From NCBI GenBank assembly GCA_002686265.1, contig NZBA01000035.1:248001-312000 (forward strand): a stretch of 64,000 nucleotides of DNA, read 5' to 3'. This document shows, piece by piece, positions 47,259 to 55,947 of this stretch (its first letter is position 1; the number at the start of each line of letters is the position of its first letter). Below the pieces are notes generated by a model. The model saw nothing but the letters and a program-made list of their open reading frames with translations. It was not told where the DNA came from and did no database searches. Source of the DNA: Planctomycetota bacterium (lineage in GTDB: Bacteria; Planctomycetota; UBA1135; GCA-002686595). Position numbers and translations under genes: made by a program.

Positions 47259-48824
47259 ATGAGAGTCCTCTACGTCCAGGAGTACCTCCCCCAGGAGATG
47301 CTGGGGGTGATGTGGCTCTCGCGTGCCGTCAAGGACGCGGGCCACGAGATCGAGGCCCTGTTCCTGCCCGACAAGAACTGGCTGGCGAAGATCCGGGGGA
47401 TCGATCCGCAGGTCGTGTGCTTCTCGACCACGACGGGCATGCACCTCTACTTCGCTGACATCATGCGCAAGATCAAGAGCGTGATGCCCGAGGTGTTGAC
47501 CCTCGGAGGCGGGGCGCACCCGACTTTCACTCCCGAGTACGTGGAGACCGAGGGGATCGACGCGATCTGCCGTGGGGAGGGCGAGTTCGCGATCGTCGAG
47601 CTGCTCGATAGGCTGGAGGCTGGCGAGGAACACCTCGACACGCGGAACTTCTGGTTCAAGGACGCCGCGACCGGCGAGATCATCCGCAACCCCCAGCGCC
47701 CGCTGGTGGAGGACCTCGACGCGCTCGGGTTCCCCGACCGCTCGATCGTCTACGACGCCGGCGCGATCTACCGCGACTCCGAGCGCAAGGTCTTCGTCAC
47801 CCAGCGGGGGTGTCCGATGAACTGCTCCTTCTGCTTCCACCATGCGTGGAAGAAGAAGGTCTACGGGGCGAAGAACAAGGAGTACACGCGCAAACGGTCG
47901 GTCGACCACGTGATCGCGGAGATCAAGCACGTACGCGCCGAATACCCCCTGAGATTCGTCCATTTCCTCGACGACATCTTCAACCTGCGCAGCGATTGGC
48001 TGGAGGAGTTCTGCGAGAAATACCCCCGCGAGATCGGCCTGCCTTTCGATGTGATCTTGATGGCCAACATGACCACCGAGAAGCACATTCCGATGCTCAA
48101 GGAGGCCGGTTGCGTGTACGCCCGCATCGCCTTCGAGGCAGCTAGCGATTACGTGCGCAACGCGGTGTTCCGCAAGAACACGACCCGCAAGCAGCTCGTC
48201 GACGCGGCGGGTTGGATCAAGGACCAGGGCATCCGACTAGGATCCCTGAACATGCTCGGCGGACCGGGCGGCACGATCGATGACGAGTGGGAGACGGTCA
48301 GGCTCAACATGGAGTGCGAGGTGGACCACCCGCTCGTCTCCATCATGCAGCCCTACCCGGAGTTCGACATCAACGAGATGACCAAGGACATGGGGTATGC
48401 CGTGTCCGGCTATGACGACTTCCCGGTCAAGTTCAACCGGACCAGCACGATCGAGTTCGGCGACAAGCACGTGATCGAGAACCTGCACAAGTGGTTCCCC
48501 CTCGTCGTGCGCTACCCCTGGCTCGAGGGCCTCGCGCACCGGGCCGTGGGGGTGCGCCGGCTCTCATGGCTCTACCTGATCATGTACATGCTGCATTCCG
48601 AGTACATGGTCGCCGAGCAACAAGAGCTCTACTCGCGGGTCCAGGGCCTGCGTGGGCCGCGGTACTGGGCACCGGTCGACTTCACCCGGCGATTGGCGAC
48701 CAAGGGAGTCCTGCGCGTTCATGAAGCCGTGTTCGCACGCTACATCGGCCGTTTCCTCGCGCCGCGCAGGGTTGCCCTCAGCCTGCAGATGGGTGACGAG
48801 CGCGTCGTGGCCCACATGGACTGA
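47259..48824 (+). CDS. B12-binding-domain radical SAM protein
   Basis: A 521-residue protein. The first ~150 residues resemble a cobalamin-binding Rossmann domain (GVMWLSRAVKDAGHEIEALF, LTLGGGAHPTF) without a clear DxHxxG. The radical SAM motif is TQRGCPMNCSFCFHH (CX3CX2C), followed by HFLDDIFNL and LGSLNMLGGPGGT. Enzymes of this group modify unreactive carbons in lipids, glycans or natural products. It follows the glycosyltransferase by 177 bp; joint action in a surface-lipid or glycan pathway is a guess. The C-terminus has Met-rich, possibly membrane-associated helices. Confidence 0.85.
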   Translation: MRVLYVQEYLPQEMLGVMWLSRAVKDAGHEIEALFLPDKNWLAKIRGIDPQVVCFSTTTGMHLYFADIMRKIKSVMPEVLTLGGGAHPTFTPEYVETEGIDAICRGEGEFAIVELLDRLEAGEEHLDTRNFWFKDAATGEIIRNPQRPLVEDLDALGFPDRSIVYDAGAIYRDSERKVFVTQRGCPMNCSFCFHHAWKKKVYGAKNKEYTRKRSVDHVIAEIKHVRAEYPLRFVHFLDDIFNLRSDWLEEFCEKYPREIGLPFDVILMANMTTEKHIPMLKEAGCVYARIAFEAASDYVRNAVFRKNTTRKQLVDAAGWIKDQGIRLGSLNMLGGPGGTIDDEWETVRLNMECEVDHPLVSIMQPYPEFDINEMTKDMGYAVSGYDDFPVKFNRTSTIEFGDKHVIENLHKWFPLVVRYPWLEGLAHRAVGVRRLSWLYLIMYMLHSEYMVAEQQELYSRVQGLRGPRYWAPVDFTRRLATKGVLRVHEAVFARYIGRFLAPRRVALSLQMGDERVVAHMD

Positions 48825-48832
48825 GCGCCGCC

Positions 48833-48847
48833 GGCCCCCCGGGGGCC
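48833..48847. terminator. Palindrome between the radical SAM gene and tRNA-Arg
   Basis: GGCCCC and GGGGCC halves form a near-perfect palindrome (48833-48847) between two convergent genes, placed to stop transcripts from both sides. There is no T-run. Confidence 0.35.
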
Positions 48848-48848
48848 C

Positions 48849-48925
48849 TGGTACGCCCGACAGGATTCGAACCTGTGACCTTTCGCTCCGGAGGCGAACG
48901 CTCTATCCAGCTGAGCTACGGGCGC
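48849..48925 (-). tRNA. tRNA-Arg (anticodon CCG), CCA encoded
   Basis: On the minus strand: acceptor GCGCCCG pairs with CGGGCGT (one G-T), D-arm GCTCAGCTGGATAGAGC, anticodon stem TTCGC/GCGAA with loop CTCCGGA (anticodon CCG), and T-arm ACAGGTTCGAATCCTGT. Discriminator A is followed by an encoded CCA. Length is 77 nt with CCA. It reads CGG codons, which are common here. Confidence 0.95.
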
Positions 48926-49191
48926 GTCAAGGGGGAGTCCCCAAGGGCCGCACATGGTAGGGGCCGACCGGCTCCGATGGGAGGCTTCGCCGGCCATCTC
49001 GGGCTCCAGGTTCCCCCTGGGAGCACAAAAGGGCGCTCCGCCGTGTTCGGTGACGGGGATCCCCGTGGCTCTCCCGGTGTGCCTTGCACGGCCATGAGAA
49101 GGGTCCTCCTTGACGGTTTGGCGATCTAGCGCCTAGGATTGGGCGGTTCTCCTGTTCTCCCCCTCCCCCACCTGGCTCCGAGCGCTCTGTC

Positions 49192-50157
49192 ATGACGAAG
49201 AGACTCCTTCCTCCGGGTCGTCCGAACCGCGCTGACGCGGCTCGGGCACGCTGGCCGCTGTCTGTGGCGGGCCTCACCGTTTTCGGTGCGGTCCTGGCGG
49301 GGGTCATGACGCCACGAGGGGAGCTCGACGCCGCGGAGCTGCGCGCCCGCGACGCGGACGGCGACGGTCTTTGCGACACACAGGAGGAGGTGCTGCAGAC
49401 CTCGGTCTTCGCTGCGGACACCGACAAGGACGGCTTCATCGACACCGAGGAGGTCGCCCGCAAGACCTCGGCCTACTCGGATCAAGAGACACCTCTGCCC
49501 GCGGGCATGGACGTCGGGATGGTGGCGCGCGGCGAAGGCGGCTCGGTGCATGCCCTCGTCGCGGTCTACGTGCGGGGAGGGAACCTGCACGACAAGGAGC
49601 TCGGATTCGGCCTCGTTCTCGGCGAAAGCGTGATCGAGATTCCGCCCGAAGCCCTGCTCGAGGACGCTTCGGTCTCGATCGTCCCGGCGAGCGACCCCGC
49701 CGATGTCCTGGTGGTGATCGATATCCCCTTCAGCTCGCAGCTCGTCCACTCGTTCGGCAGCCTGTGCTTCTACGCGACCCTCAGCTCTCAGGGCCAGGGC
49801 GCGGTGGCGGCCGCGGCCGCCATCCAGGTGGTCAGCGTGGACGGCATCGTCCATTGGGTGATGCCAGCCCAGAACGGGATCCCCGGCATGGGCAATCGGG
49901 GCGCCACCGGCGCGGGCTCCGTCTACGCGCCCATTCCCGTCGACGGGGGCTCCGGCGGCCTGCCCAGCGAGTGGATCCCAGGCGAGGTCTGCTACCAAAC
50001 GACCCAGGTGGTCGGGATGCAGGGCGGGGTCGTGATCCAGGAGGTCATCACCGCAGAGTGCATCTCAGGCTGGGATTCCTACTGCAAGCCCAATTGCGCC
50101 ACCTCGGTCGGATCGACCTACACGACCTTCGATCCCGGCTCCCTGGTGGGGGGCTGA
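49192..50157 (+). CDS. Exported protein with calcium-binding type-3-like repeats
   Basis: A 321-residue protein. A basic N-terminus and hydrophobic helix (WPLSVAGLTVFGAVLAGVM) form a signal anchor or signal peptide. Two Asp-rich loops follow: DADGDGLCDTQEE (residues 54-66) and DTDKDGFIDTEE (78-89), matching thrombospondin type 3/EF-hand calcium loops. The rest is beta-rich, ending in four Cys (CYQTTQ, CISGWDSYCKPNC) that could form disulfides. Function unknown; likely cell-surface. 266 bp upstream (48926-49191) hold no other gene. Confidence 0.7.
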   Translation: MTKRLLPPGRPNRADAARARWPLSVAGLTVFGAVLAGVMTPRGELDAAELRARDADGDGLCDTQEEVLQTSVFAADTDKDGFIDTEEVARKTSAYSDQETPLPAGMDVGMVARGEGGSVHALVAVYVRGGNLHDKELGFGLVLGESVIEIPPEALLEDASVSIVPASDPADVLVVIDIPFSSQLVHSFGSLCFYATLSSQGQGAVAAAAAIQVVSVDGIVHWVMPAQNGIPGMGNRGATGAGSVYAPIPVDGGSGGLPSEWIPGEVCYQTTQVVGMQGGVVIQEVITAECISGWDSYCKPNCATSVGSTYTTFDPGSLVGG

Positions 50158-50285
50158 ACCTCCCGGAGGGTTCCGAAGGACTTTGTAGCCGGCCGTCTGT
50201 CCGTTTCCCGCCGGGGCGCGGTGGAAGGCGTAGCGGCGCAGGACGCTCCCCTGATGCGTGAGAATGCGCAACATCGGCACTCAGG

Positions 50286-50312
50286 GGGAACCCGCGGGGG
50301 TTCCCATCCGTC
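50286..50312 (+). promoter_or_regulatory. Candidate ECF-type promoter overlapping a perfect hairpin
   Basis: GGAAC (50287-50291) and CGTC (50309-50312) are 17 bp apart, as in many ECF-sigma promoters. The -35-like box lies in a perfect 8-bp hairpin, GGGAACCC / GGGTTCCC (50286-50293 / 50298-50305). The site is 35 bp before the start of ECF module 3, which would allow self-activation. The pattern is seen; its function is inferred. Confidence 0.4.
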
Positions 50313-50346
50313 CTAGTGCCTCCGGGGGCCTCCCGTAGGCCTCTCC

Positions 50347-50970
50347 GTGGCCAAAATCATGTCTCTCGACCCCGATCGCGACCTCGTCATGGCCTGTCAG
50401 GCCGACCCGCCTGAAGGACTGGAGGGGGGATTCCGCGATCTCTATGAGCAGTACAAGGACCGGGTCTACAACACCTGTTATCGCATCACGGGCAATTCGG
50501 CCGACGCCCTCGATGCCGCCCAGGAGACCTTTGGCATTCTCTTTCGCAAGATCGATGGCTTCCGCTTCGAGTCGCGCTTTTCGAGCTGGGTCTACCGAAT
50601 CGCGGTCAACGCGAGCATCGACCTCAAGCGTCGGGCGAGCAACAGGACCCTCGCGTCCTTGGACGCGACGCGCACCGATGAAGCCGGGGTCGAGCGCGGT
50701 GGCGCGCCACTCGAGGACGAGGACGCCGAGAGCCCCATGGCCTGCGCTTCGCGCCATGAGCTCGAAGAGGAGATCCAGGAGGCGATCCTGCGCCTCTCCC
50801 CGAAGATGCGCGCCATCACGGTGCTGCGCTACATCGAGGGGCTCTCCTACGATCAGATCTCCGAGGCTCTGCAGGTTTCCCTGGGCACGGTCAAGTCGCG
50901 CCTCGCGCGGGCCCACCAGGCCCTCGACCGCGAACTCACGCCGGTCTTGGACAAGCACTACCTCACTTGA
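50347..50970 (+). CDS. ECF RNA polymerase sigma factor, module 3
   Basis: A 207-residue sigma factor. Region 2: FRDLYEQYKDRVYNTCYRIT, DALDAAQETFGILFRKIDGF and FSSWVYRIAVNASIDLKRR; region 4: LRYIEGLSYDQISEALQVSLGTVKSRLARAHQAL. The YNxxYRIxG and DxxQExF forms are like RpoE/SigW-type members. The start is GTG (VAKIMSL) or the ATG at 50359. The following anti-sigma gene starts 110 bp later, unlike the other two modules, where they overlap. Confidence 0.94.
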   Translation: MAKIMSLDPDRDLVMACQADPPEGLEGGFRDLYEQYKDRVYNTCYRITGNSADALDAAQETFGILFRKIDGFRFESRFSSWVYRIAVNASIDLKRRASNRTLASLDATRTDEAGVERGGAPLEDEDAESPMACASRHELEEEIQEAILRLSPKMRAITVLRYIEGLSYDQISEALQVSLGTVKSRLARAHQALDRELTPVLDKHYLT

Positions 50971-51080
50971 TCTCTTTGCCTTCCCAGAACACACCAACCA
51001 CGATCGTGTACACCTGAGACCGACGAGCTGATTCGGCCGGGACCATCCCTCCCGCCCGGCCAGCCGAGCCCGCCACTGCC

Positions 51081-52919
51081 ATGCCCAAGACCTGTCGAGA
51101 GCACCGAGCGCGGATGACCCACGAGGTCAGCGCTCCGCGTCCCTGGAGGGACGAGTCTGAGCTCCACCTCGCCGCTTGCGCGGCGTGTGTTGCTTGGGCC
51201 GGCCGTCAGGTGAGACTGGTCGAAGCCCTCGGCTCGCTGGGGACCGTTCCCGCGCCCGAGGAGCTCGAGGAGCGGGTCGCTGGGGGACTTGAACCGGGCT
51301 CCGCAGGGCTTCGGGCCGCCGCCCACCTCGGCCTCTTGGAGCCTCGGGGGGCGCCCGCGGAGCTGGACGGGCTGGTCGTGGCCGCCCTGCACGCGGGCTA
51401 CCGCCAGGACCGCGCGGCGGCGAATCTCAGGCGGCGGCTGGGGGGGCGCCTCGCGGCGCCCGCCGACCTCGAACGGCGCTTGGCCGCCTCGGGAGGCGAT
51501 GCTCGCCCGAATCCCGGCGACCTGTCGCAAGCCGAAGCCCGCACCCTCAAGCAGGGCGTCGCCGAGGATCTCACCGACCTTCCGCGTGCCCTCAGCGGAA
51601 GGATGGCCGGGAAGCTCTCCCGGCGCGAGGCTCCCGAGGAGCTTGCCGATGGGATTTCCGGGCCCTTCCCCCGCCGTGACCGGCGCTGGACTCTCGGCTT
51701 GGCCGCCGCTCTCTGTGCGGCCACTCTCGTGGCGGCCTGGGGCGGGGGTGGCTGGTGGCTGGAGGGAGCGTCCCCCGAGGGCGCCGGCCCGACGGTCCTG
51801 AGCTTCGAGGTGCGCCGCCTCGAGTCGGCGGCCGAGCTGGAGCACGTGGGGCTGGCGAGCGCCTTGGACAACAGCCTCCTCACGGCGGCGCGCTCCAACC
51901 CGCAAGCCGCCTTCGGCCCGCGCCCCTCCTCCAGGCGCGCAGCCGGTGCGGGGGCCGCTTCCGGGGGGCAGGCCCCGAACCGCGGCGCCGGCGGCCTCCC
52001 GGCGGCCCCGGGGGCCTCGAACCTCTCGCCCGCGGACTTGCCCTTGCTGGCCGCGCTCCAGGGCGCCTTCGAGCGCGTGGAGTACCGCGGCGAGCGCCGC
52101 GTCTTCCTCTCCAACCCCGCCCTCACCACAGCCCCCTCGATCGAGTACCGCGAGGAGGTGGGTAGCGACGGGCTCGGCGCCTTCTTCGTTCGGCCGCTGG
52201 AGGTCCTCTCCCCGCCCCTCGATCCGACCGCGCTGGACCTGTTCCTGATGCTGCAGGAGGAGCGGCAGGGATTCATGTTCCGCTATCGCGACTTCCGGAT
52301 CGGCGACCTGGAGCTGTTCATGGAGCGCTATCAGGTCGCCGTTCGCCCCCAGGAAGAGGAGATCGCGGGGCGCACCTGCCAGATCCTCGAGGTCAGCCGG
52401 CGCGAGAACGCCGAGCGCGACTACGTCCTGGCCGTCGACCCCAAGACCGGGCTCCTCCTGCGCTACGAGGAGACCTTCCAGAGTGGCGAGCCCGTAGCTC
52501 GGGTGGAGTTCGAGTCGCTGGAGCTGGACCCCGATTTCTCCGATGGAGCCCTGACCGGCGGACCGTCGACGTGGGTGCCCTTCGATCCCGACCAGGCCCT
52601 TCCGTCCCAGGTCAACTTCGACCCCCTGCGCCCCAAGCTGCCGCCGGAGGGTTTCCAGCTCGCCCACGCCTCCTCGCGCATGGTCATGGGCCAGGCCTGG
52701 CTGCGGTTCGTCTACCACGACGGCGTGGACCAAGTCCTCTTCCTCCATGATGGCCCCGAGACGAGCGGCGGCCCGCTCCCCGGCACGGACACGGTGAGCG
52801 TGTTCACCCTGGGCGCCTGGACCGTCGTCGAGGGCGAAATCGGGGGCCACACGCTCTTCGTCATGGGCAAGGTCGACGAGCAGGACCTCTTGGGCATGGT
52901 CCAATCGGCCGTCGAGTAG
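51081..52919 (+). CDS. Anti-sigma domain fused to an RseB/MucB-like sensor, module 3
   Basis: A 612-residue protein. H29, C33 and C36 (LHLAACAACVAW) form an HX3CX2C zinc motif. Then come short repeats, PAPEELEERVAGGL, APAELDGLVVAAL, APADLERRLAAS, LPRALSGRMAGKL and APEELADGI, similar to those in the module 2 anti-sigma. A membrane helix lies at about residues 199-217. The C-terminal ~300 residues (VEYRGERRVFLSNP, YQVAVRPQEEEIAGRTCQIL, DPKTGLLLRYEETF, and a second domain FVYHDGVDQVLFLHDGPE) match MucB/RseB, which normally is a separate periplasmic protein. One polypeptide may thus sense and inhibit. Residue positions are approximate. Confidence 0.8.
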   Translation: MPKTCREHRARMTHEVSAPRPWRDESELHLAACAACVAWAGRQVRLVEALGSLGTVPAPEELEERVAGGLEPGSAGLRAAAHLGLLEPRGAPAELDGLVVAALHAGYRQDRAAANLRRRLGGRLAAPADLERRLAASGGDARPNPGDLSQAEARTLKQGVAEDLTDLPRALSGRMAGKLSRREAPEELADGISGPFPRRDRRWTLGLAAALCAATLVAAWGGGGWWLEGASPEGAGPTVLSFEVRRLESAAELEHVGLASALDNSLLTAARSNPQAAFGPRPSSRRAAGAGAASGGQAPNRGAGGLPAAPGASNLSPADLPLLAALQGAFERVEYRGERRVFLSNPALTTAPSIEYREEVGSDGLGAFFVRPLEVLSPPLDPTALDLFLMLQEERQGFMFRYRDFRIGDLELFMERYQVAVRPQEEEIAGRTCQILEVSRRENAERDYVLAVDPKTGLLLRYEETFQSGEPVARVEFESLELDPDFSDGALTGGPSTWVPFDPDQALPSQVNFDPLRPKLPPEGFQLAHASSRMVMGQAWLRFVYHDGVDQVLFLHDGPETSGGPLPGTDTVSVFTLGAWTVVEGEIGGHTLFVMGKVDEQDLLGMVQSAVE

Positions 52920-53086
52920 AGGGCGCCCGTCGAGCAGAGGGGCCGCCCGGCGCTCGCCAAAGCCCCCGCGGGTCTGGTGCCGATGAGTCCGCGAGAGCGC
53001 CATCCGCGGTCCTCGGCGTGGGGTAGTCTTGACCTGGAGTGGGGCCCAGACGCCAAGAGCCCGCTCCTGGCACCCCCTATCCCGTC

Positions 53087-53548
53087 ATGAGCGACCACAG
53101 GAACGAGTCATTTTCGGAGTCGGACCTAGATTCCCCGGAGTACCGCGAGCGCTTGATGCGCAAGCTGAACTGCCTGATAGCCCTACTGGAGGTGGCCATG
53201 GCGCGCGTGCGGCGTTCGATGGCCGGCCCGGACCCCGACCTCGAGCGGCTCTCTCGTATCCGCACCAATCTGCAGAGCACCCTCGACGTCTGTACCCGGG
53301 CGCGGGTGGCGCTCGAACGGCGTGAGACCATGCCTTCCGACCTCAGCGAGAGCCTCGAGTGCGTCAATGGCTTCGACCTCCCAGAGGGGGAGCCCTTCGT
53401 GTTCCAGGAGCTTCCCGAGGGCGCGCGGATCGAGATGACCTCCTTGGAGGAGGAGCGCAGGTTCGAGCTGATGGGAGCCATCGACCCCGAGGAGGTCGAG
53501 GCGTGCAACATCGATGAGCTCGCCCACCGGCTCGGGGAGCTGGACTAG
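53087..53548 (+). CDS. Hypothetical acidic protein
   Basis: A 153-residue cytoplasmic protein of unknown function. It begins with an acidic Ser/Glu stretch, followed by a predicted helical hairpin (LMRKLNCLIALLEVAMARVRRSM, LERLSRIRTNLQSTLDVC) and an acidic C-terminus. The ATG (MSDHRNES) is preferred to an upstream start at 53039. Lies between the module 3 anti-sigma and the acetyltransferase. Confidence 0.55.
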   Translation: MSDHRNESFSESDLDSPEYRERLMRKLNCLIALLEVAMARVRRSMAGPDPDLERLSRIRTNLQSTLDVCTRARVALERRETMPSDLSESLECVNGFDLPEGEPFVFQELPEGARIEMTSLEEERRFELMGAIDPEEVEACNIDELAHRLGELD

Positions 53549-53605
53549 AGGATCGCCCATGGCCGCGGGGGTCGCCGTTGACCCGGCGCTCGCTACACTG
53601 GCGGG

Positions 53606-54214
53606 GTGAGCGGGCAGACCGAGCCCCTGGTCCGCGGTGACTCCGTGCTCCTGCGGCGGCCGATTCCTGCCGACCGCGACGAGTTCGTCGCCCTGCGCCG
53701 TGCGAGCGCGAACTTCCTGCGCCCTTGGGAGCCGCGGCCCGCCCGCGGCGTCGATCCCCTCGGCAGTCCGGCTTTCGCAGCCTACCTCGAGGGTAGCCGG
53801 TGCGAGCGCCGCGAGCGCTTGTTGCTGTGTGAAGCGGCCGGGGGGGCGATCGTGGGCGGGATCAACCTCAACGAGATCGCACGCGGGCCCTTTGAGAGCG
53901 CGGCCCTGGGCTACTGGATCGGCGCGCCCTTCGCGCGGCGGGGCTACATGAGCGCCGGGCTCGTCCTCGCCCTGCACCACGCCTTCGAGGGCCTCGGCCT
54001 GCACCGCGTCGAGGCCAACATCCGCCCCGAGAACGAGGCTTCGCTCGCCCTCGTGCGGCGCGCGGGCTTCCGGTGCGAAGGGTTCTCGCCGCGCTACCTC
54101 GAGATCGACGGCACCTGGCGCGACCACGGGCGCTGGGCGCTTCTGGTTGAGGACTGGCGAGCCAAGCGGGCTGCTAGTGCCCCCAGCTGCGGAGGTAGCG
54201 GAAGTCCTGGTTGA
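53606..54214 (+). CDS. GNAT acetyltransferase, RimJ/RimL-like
   Basis: A 202-residue acetyltransferase. RGDSVLLRRPIPADRDEFVAL is the RimJ-type N-terminus; ALGYWIGAPFARRGYMSAGLV holds the acetyl-CoA loop (R/Q-x-x-G-x-M form), and ANIRPENEASLALVRRAGF plus LEIDGTWRDHGRWALL close the domain. RimJ/L enzymes acetylate ribosomal protein N-termini, or other amines. The start is GTG. The last 41 bp overlap the convergent nadE gene, so the C-terminal ~13 residues may not be under the same constraint. Confidence 0.88.
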   Translation: MSGQTEPLVRGDSVLLRRPIPADRDEFVALRRASANFLRPWEPRPARGVDPLGSPAFAAYLEGSRCERRERLLLCEAAGGAIVGGINLNEIARGPFESAALGYWIGAPFARRGYMSAGLVLALHHAFEGLGLHRVEANIRPENEASLALVRRAGFRCEGFSPRYLEIDGTWRDHGRWALLVEDWRAKRAASAPSCGGSGSPG

Positions 54215-55001
54215 CCGTGCGGTCGCTGATCTTCGCCACCACCGGCGGGAGGCGCTTGTACTGGCTGCCGATGATCCGGTGCACGACGCCCTCGACGAGC
54301 TTGGGGTCGAAGCCACGCTCTGCGAGCTCCAGGGCGTCGTGACGCTCGTCCACCAACAAGAAGAGGAGACGGTCCGCCTCCTCGTAGGTGAAACCGAGCT
54401 CCGCCTCGTCCGTTTGGCCCTCGAAGAGGTCGGCGGAAGGGGCCTTGTCGATCACCTCGTCCGGCAGCTCGAGGTGGCGCGCGAGCTGGTAGATCTGGTG
54501 CTTGTAGAGATCTCCAAGGGGGTTGAGGGCGCTGGCGCTGTCGCCGAACTGGGTCGAGTAGCCGAGCAGGAGTTCGGTCTTGTTGCTCGTGCCGATCACC
54601 AGTCCACCCCACTCGGCCGAGAGGTCGTAGAGCACGATCATGCGACAGCGAGCCATGACGTTCCCGCGCCGGCCGCGATCTTCGATCTCGTGCTCGGAGA
54701 AGTACCCGTCGGCCATGGCGCTGATGTCCACGGTGCGGGCGTTGACCCCCAGCGCCCCGGCGACAGCCGCCGCATCGACCGCGCTGGAGGGGTCGGAAGT
54801 GCGGTAGGGCATGTTGACCGCCAGCACCTCCCGCGGGCCGAAGGCGCGCGCCGCGAGGGCCGCGGTGACGGCGGAGTCGACCCCGCCCGAGAGGCCGACG
54901 ATCGCCCGCGAGAAGCCGAACTTGCCCGCCTCGCGGCGCAGGAAGCGAAGCAGCAAGGCCTCGACCAGCTCGACCTGGATGTCGAGGCCGGCGCCGTTCA
55001 C
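54174..55001 (-). CDS. nadE: NAD synthetase (synthase subunit)
   Basis: A 275-residue ATP-pyrophosphatase enzyme that amidates nicotinate adenine dinucleotide to NAD. Seen: the PP-loop LSGGVDSAVTAALAA, ARCRMIVLYDLSAE, GTSNKTELLLGYSTQFGD and DLYKHQIYQLARHL. It has no glutaminase domain of its own; that activity is encoded by the upstream nitrilase-type gene, with which it overlaps (GTG start in GTGA). A two-gene form of glutamine-dependent NAD synthetase is therefore likely. Confidence 0.92.
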   Translation of the reverse strand: MNGAGLDIQVELVEALLLRFLRREAGKFGFSRAIVGLSGGVDSAVTAALAARAFGPREVLAVNMPYRTSDPSSAVDAAAVAGALGVNARTVDISAMADGYFSEHEIEDRGRRGNVMARCRMIVLYDLSAEWGGLVIGTSNKTELLLGYSTQFGDSASALNPLGDLYKHQIYQLARHLELPDEVIDKAPSADLFEGQTDEAELGFTYEEADRLLFLLVDERHDALELAERGFDPKLVEGVVHRIIGSQYKRLPPVVAKISDRTVNQDFRYLRSWGH

Positions 55002-55849
55002 CGGTGAGCTTCTTCCAGGCGCTCCAGCTCGCGGCGCACGATCCAGGCCTTTTCGTCGCGACGCAGGGGAGTCTTCAGCCGCGCCCGCTCGGTGGCGCGC
55101 GAGTCGAGGGTCACCGACAGGGAGCCGCGGTCGAGTCCCTCGAGGCGCGCGACCTCATCGCCGAACGCGTCGATCACGCGCGACTCGCCGGCGAAGGTGA
55201 CCCCGTCCTCGCAGCCAACGCGGTTCACGTAGAGGACCCACGACTGGAACAGGATCGCCTGGGCGCCGAGCAGCGCAGACCACTTGCGCGAGGAGCCGAG
55301 CCCCTCGCCGTCGCTGGATACGCCGCGCGCGGGAGAGCAGCTGGGCACGACGAGTGCGTCCACGCCGTCGAGGAAGTACAGCCAGCCGCCGGTGAGGTGC
55401 CAGGCGTCCTCACAGATCAAGACGCCCAGGCGGCCGTGGCGGCTCTCGATCACACCAAAGCGCTCCCCGGGGCCGAGATCGCGGCTCTCCTCGAACATCC
55501 CGTAGGTGACCAGATGCACCTTGCGGTGTACATGGAGCGTCTCGCCGTCCTCTAGGAAGGCATAGGAGTTGAAGCGCCTCCCGTCGCGCTCGCGCTCCAC
55601 GAAACCCACTCCGATCGAGACCTCGCGCGAGCGCTCGCGCAGCCGGGCAAGGGGCGCGGCGTCGAGAGAGAGGGCGACCTCGGCCGTCTGGTCCTTCAGG
55701 AAGTAGCCGCTGAGGGAGAGCTCGGGGAACAGGACAATGTCCGCTCCCTCCCCGCACGCACCGTCCACGGCGTCGAGGTGAAGCTCGAGGTTGGCGTCGA
55801 GGTTACCGAGGGTCGGCTCGAGTTGTGCGAGGTGGATCTTGGCGTCCAT
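54998..55849 (-). CDS. Nitrilase-family amidohydrolase, probable glutaminase of NAD synthetase
   Basis: A 283-residue carbon-nitrogen hydrolase with the catalytic triad Glu in VLFPELSLSGY, Lys in LHVHRKVHLVTYG and Cys in LGVLICEDAWHL. The LPELCITGY-like FPELSLSGY and the CEDAW motif are characteristic of the glutaminase half of glutamine-dependent NAD synthetases. It would supply ammonia to NadE, whose start it overlaps. An alternative is a free-standing amidase, but the operon favours the NAD role. Confidence 0.87.
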   Translation of the reverse strand: MDAKIHLAQLEPTLGNLDANLELHLDAVDGACGEGADIVLFPELSLSGYFLKDQTAEVALSLDAAPLARLRERSREVSIGVGFVERERDGRRFNSYAFLEDGETLHVHRKVHLVTYGMFEESRDLGPGERFGVIESRHGRLGVLICEDAWHLTGGWLYFLDGVDALVVPSCSPARGVSSDGEGLGSSRKWSALLGAQAILFQSWVLYVNRVGCEDGVTFAGESRVIDAFGDEVARLEGLDRGSLSVTLDSRATERARLKTPLRRDEKAWIVRRELERLEEAHR

Positions 55850-55947
55850 GAGGCTCCGGAGAGGCGGCGCGTGGGGCGGGGGAGATGATAGCCCCTGGGC
55901 GGGGACGCGGGTCGGGGCGGGTTGCCGGCGAGTCCGCCGAGGGGGGC

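Noticed and set aside
54165-54176. AAGCGGGCTGCTAG-like sequence between the acetyltransferase and nadE
   Set aside because: It matches only the end of the dispersed repeat, within overlapping coding sequence; likely chance.
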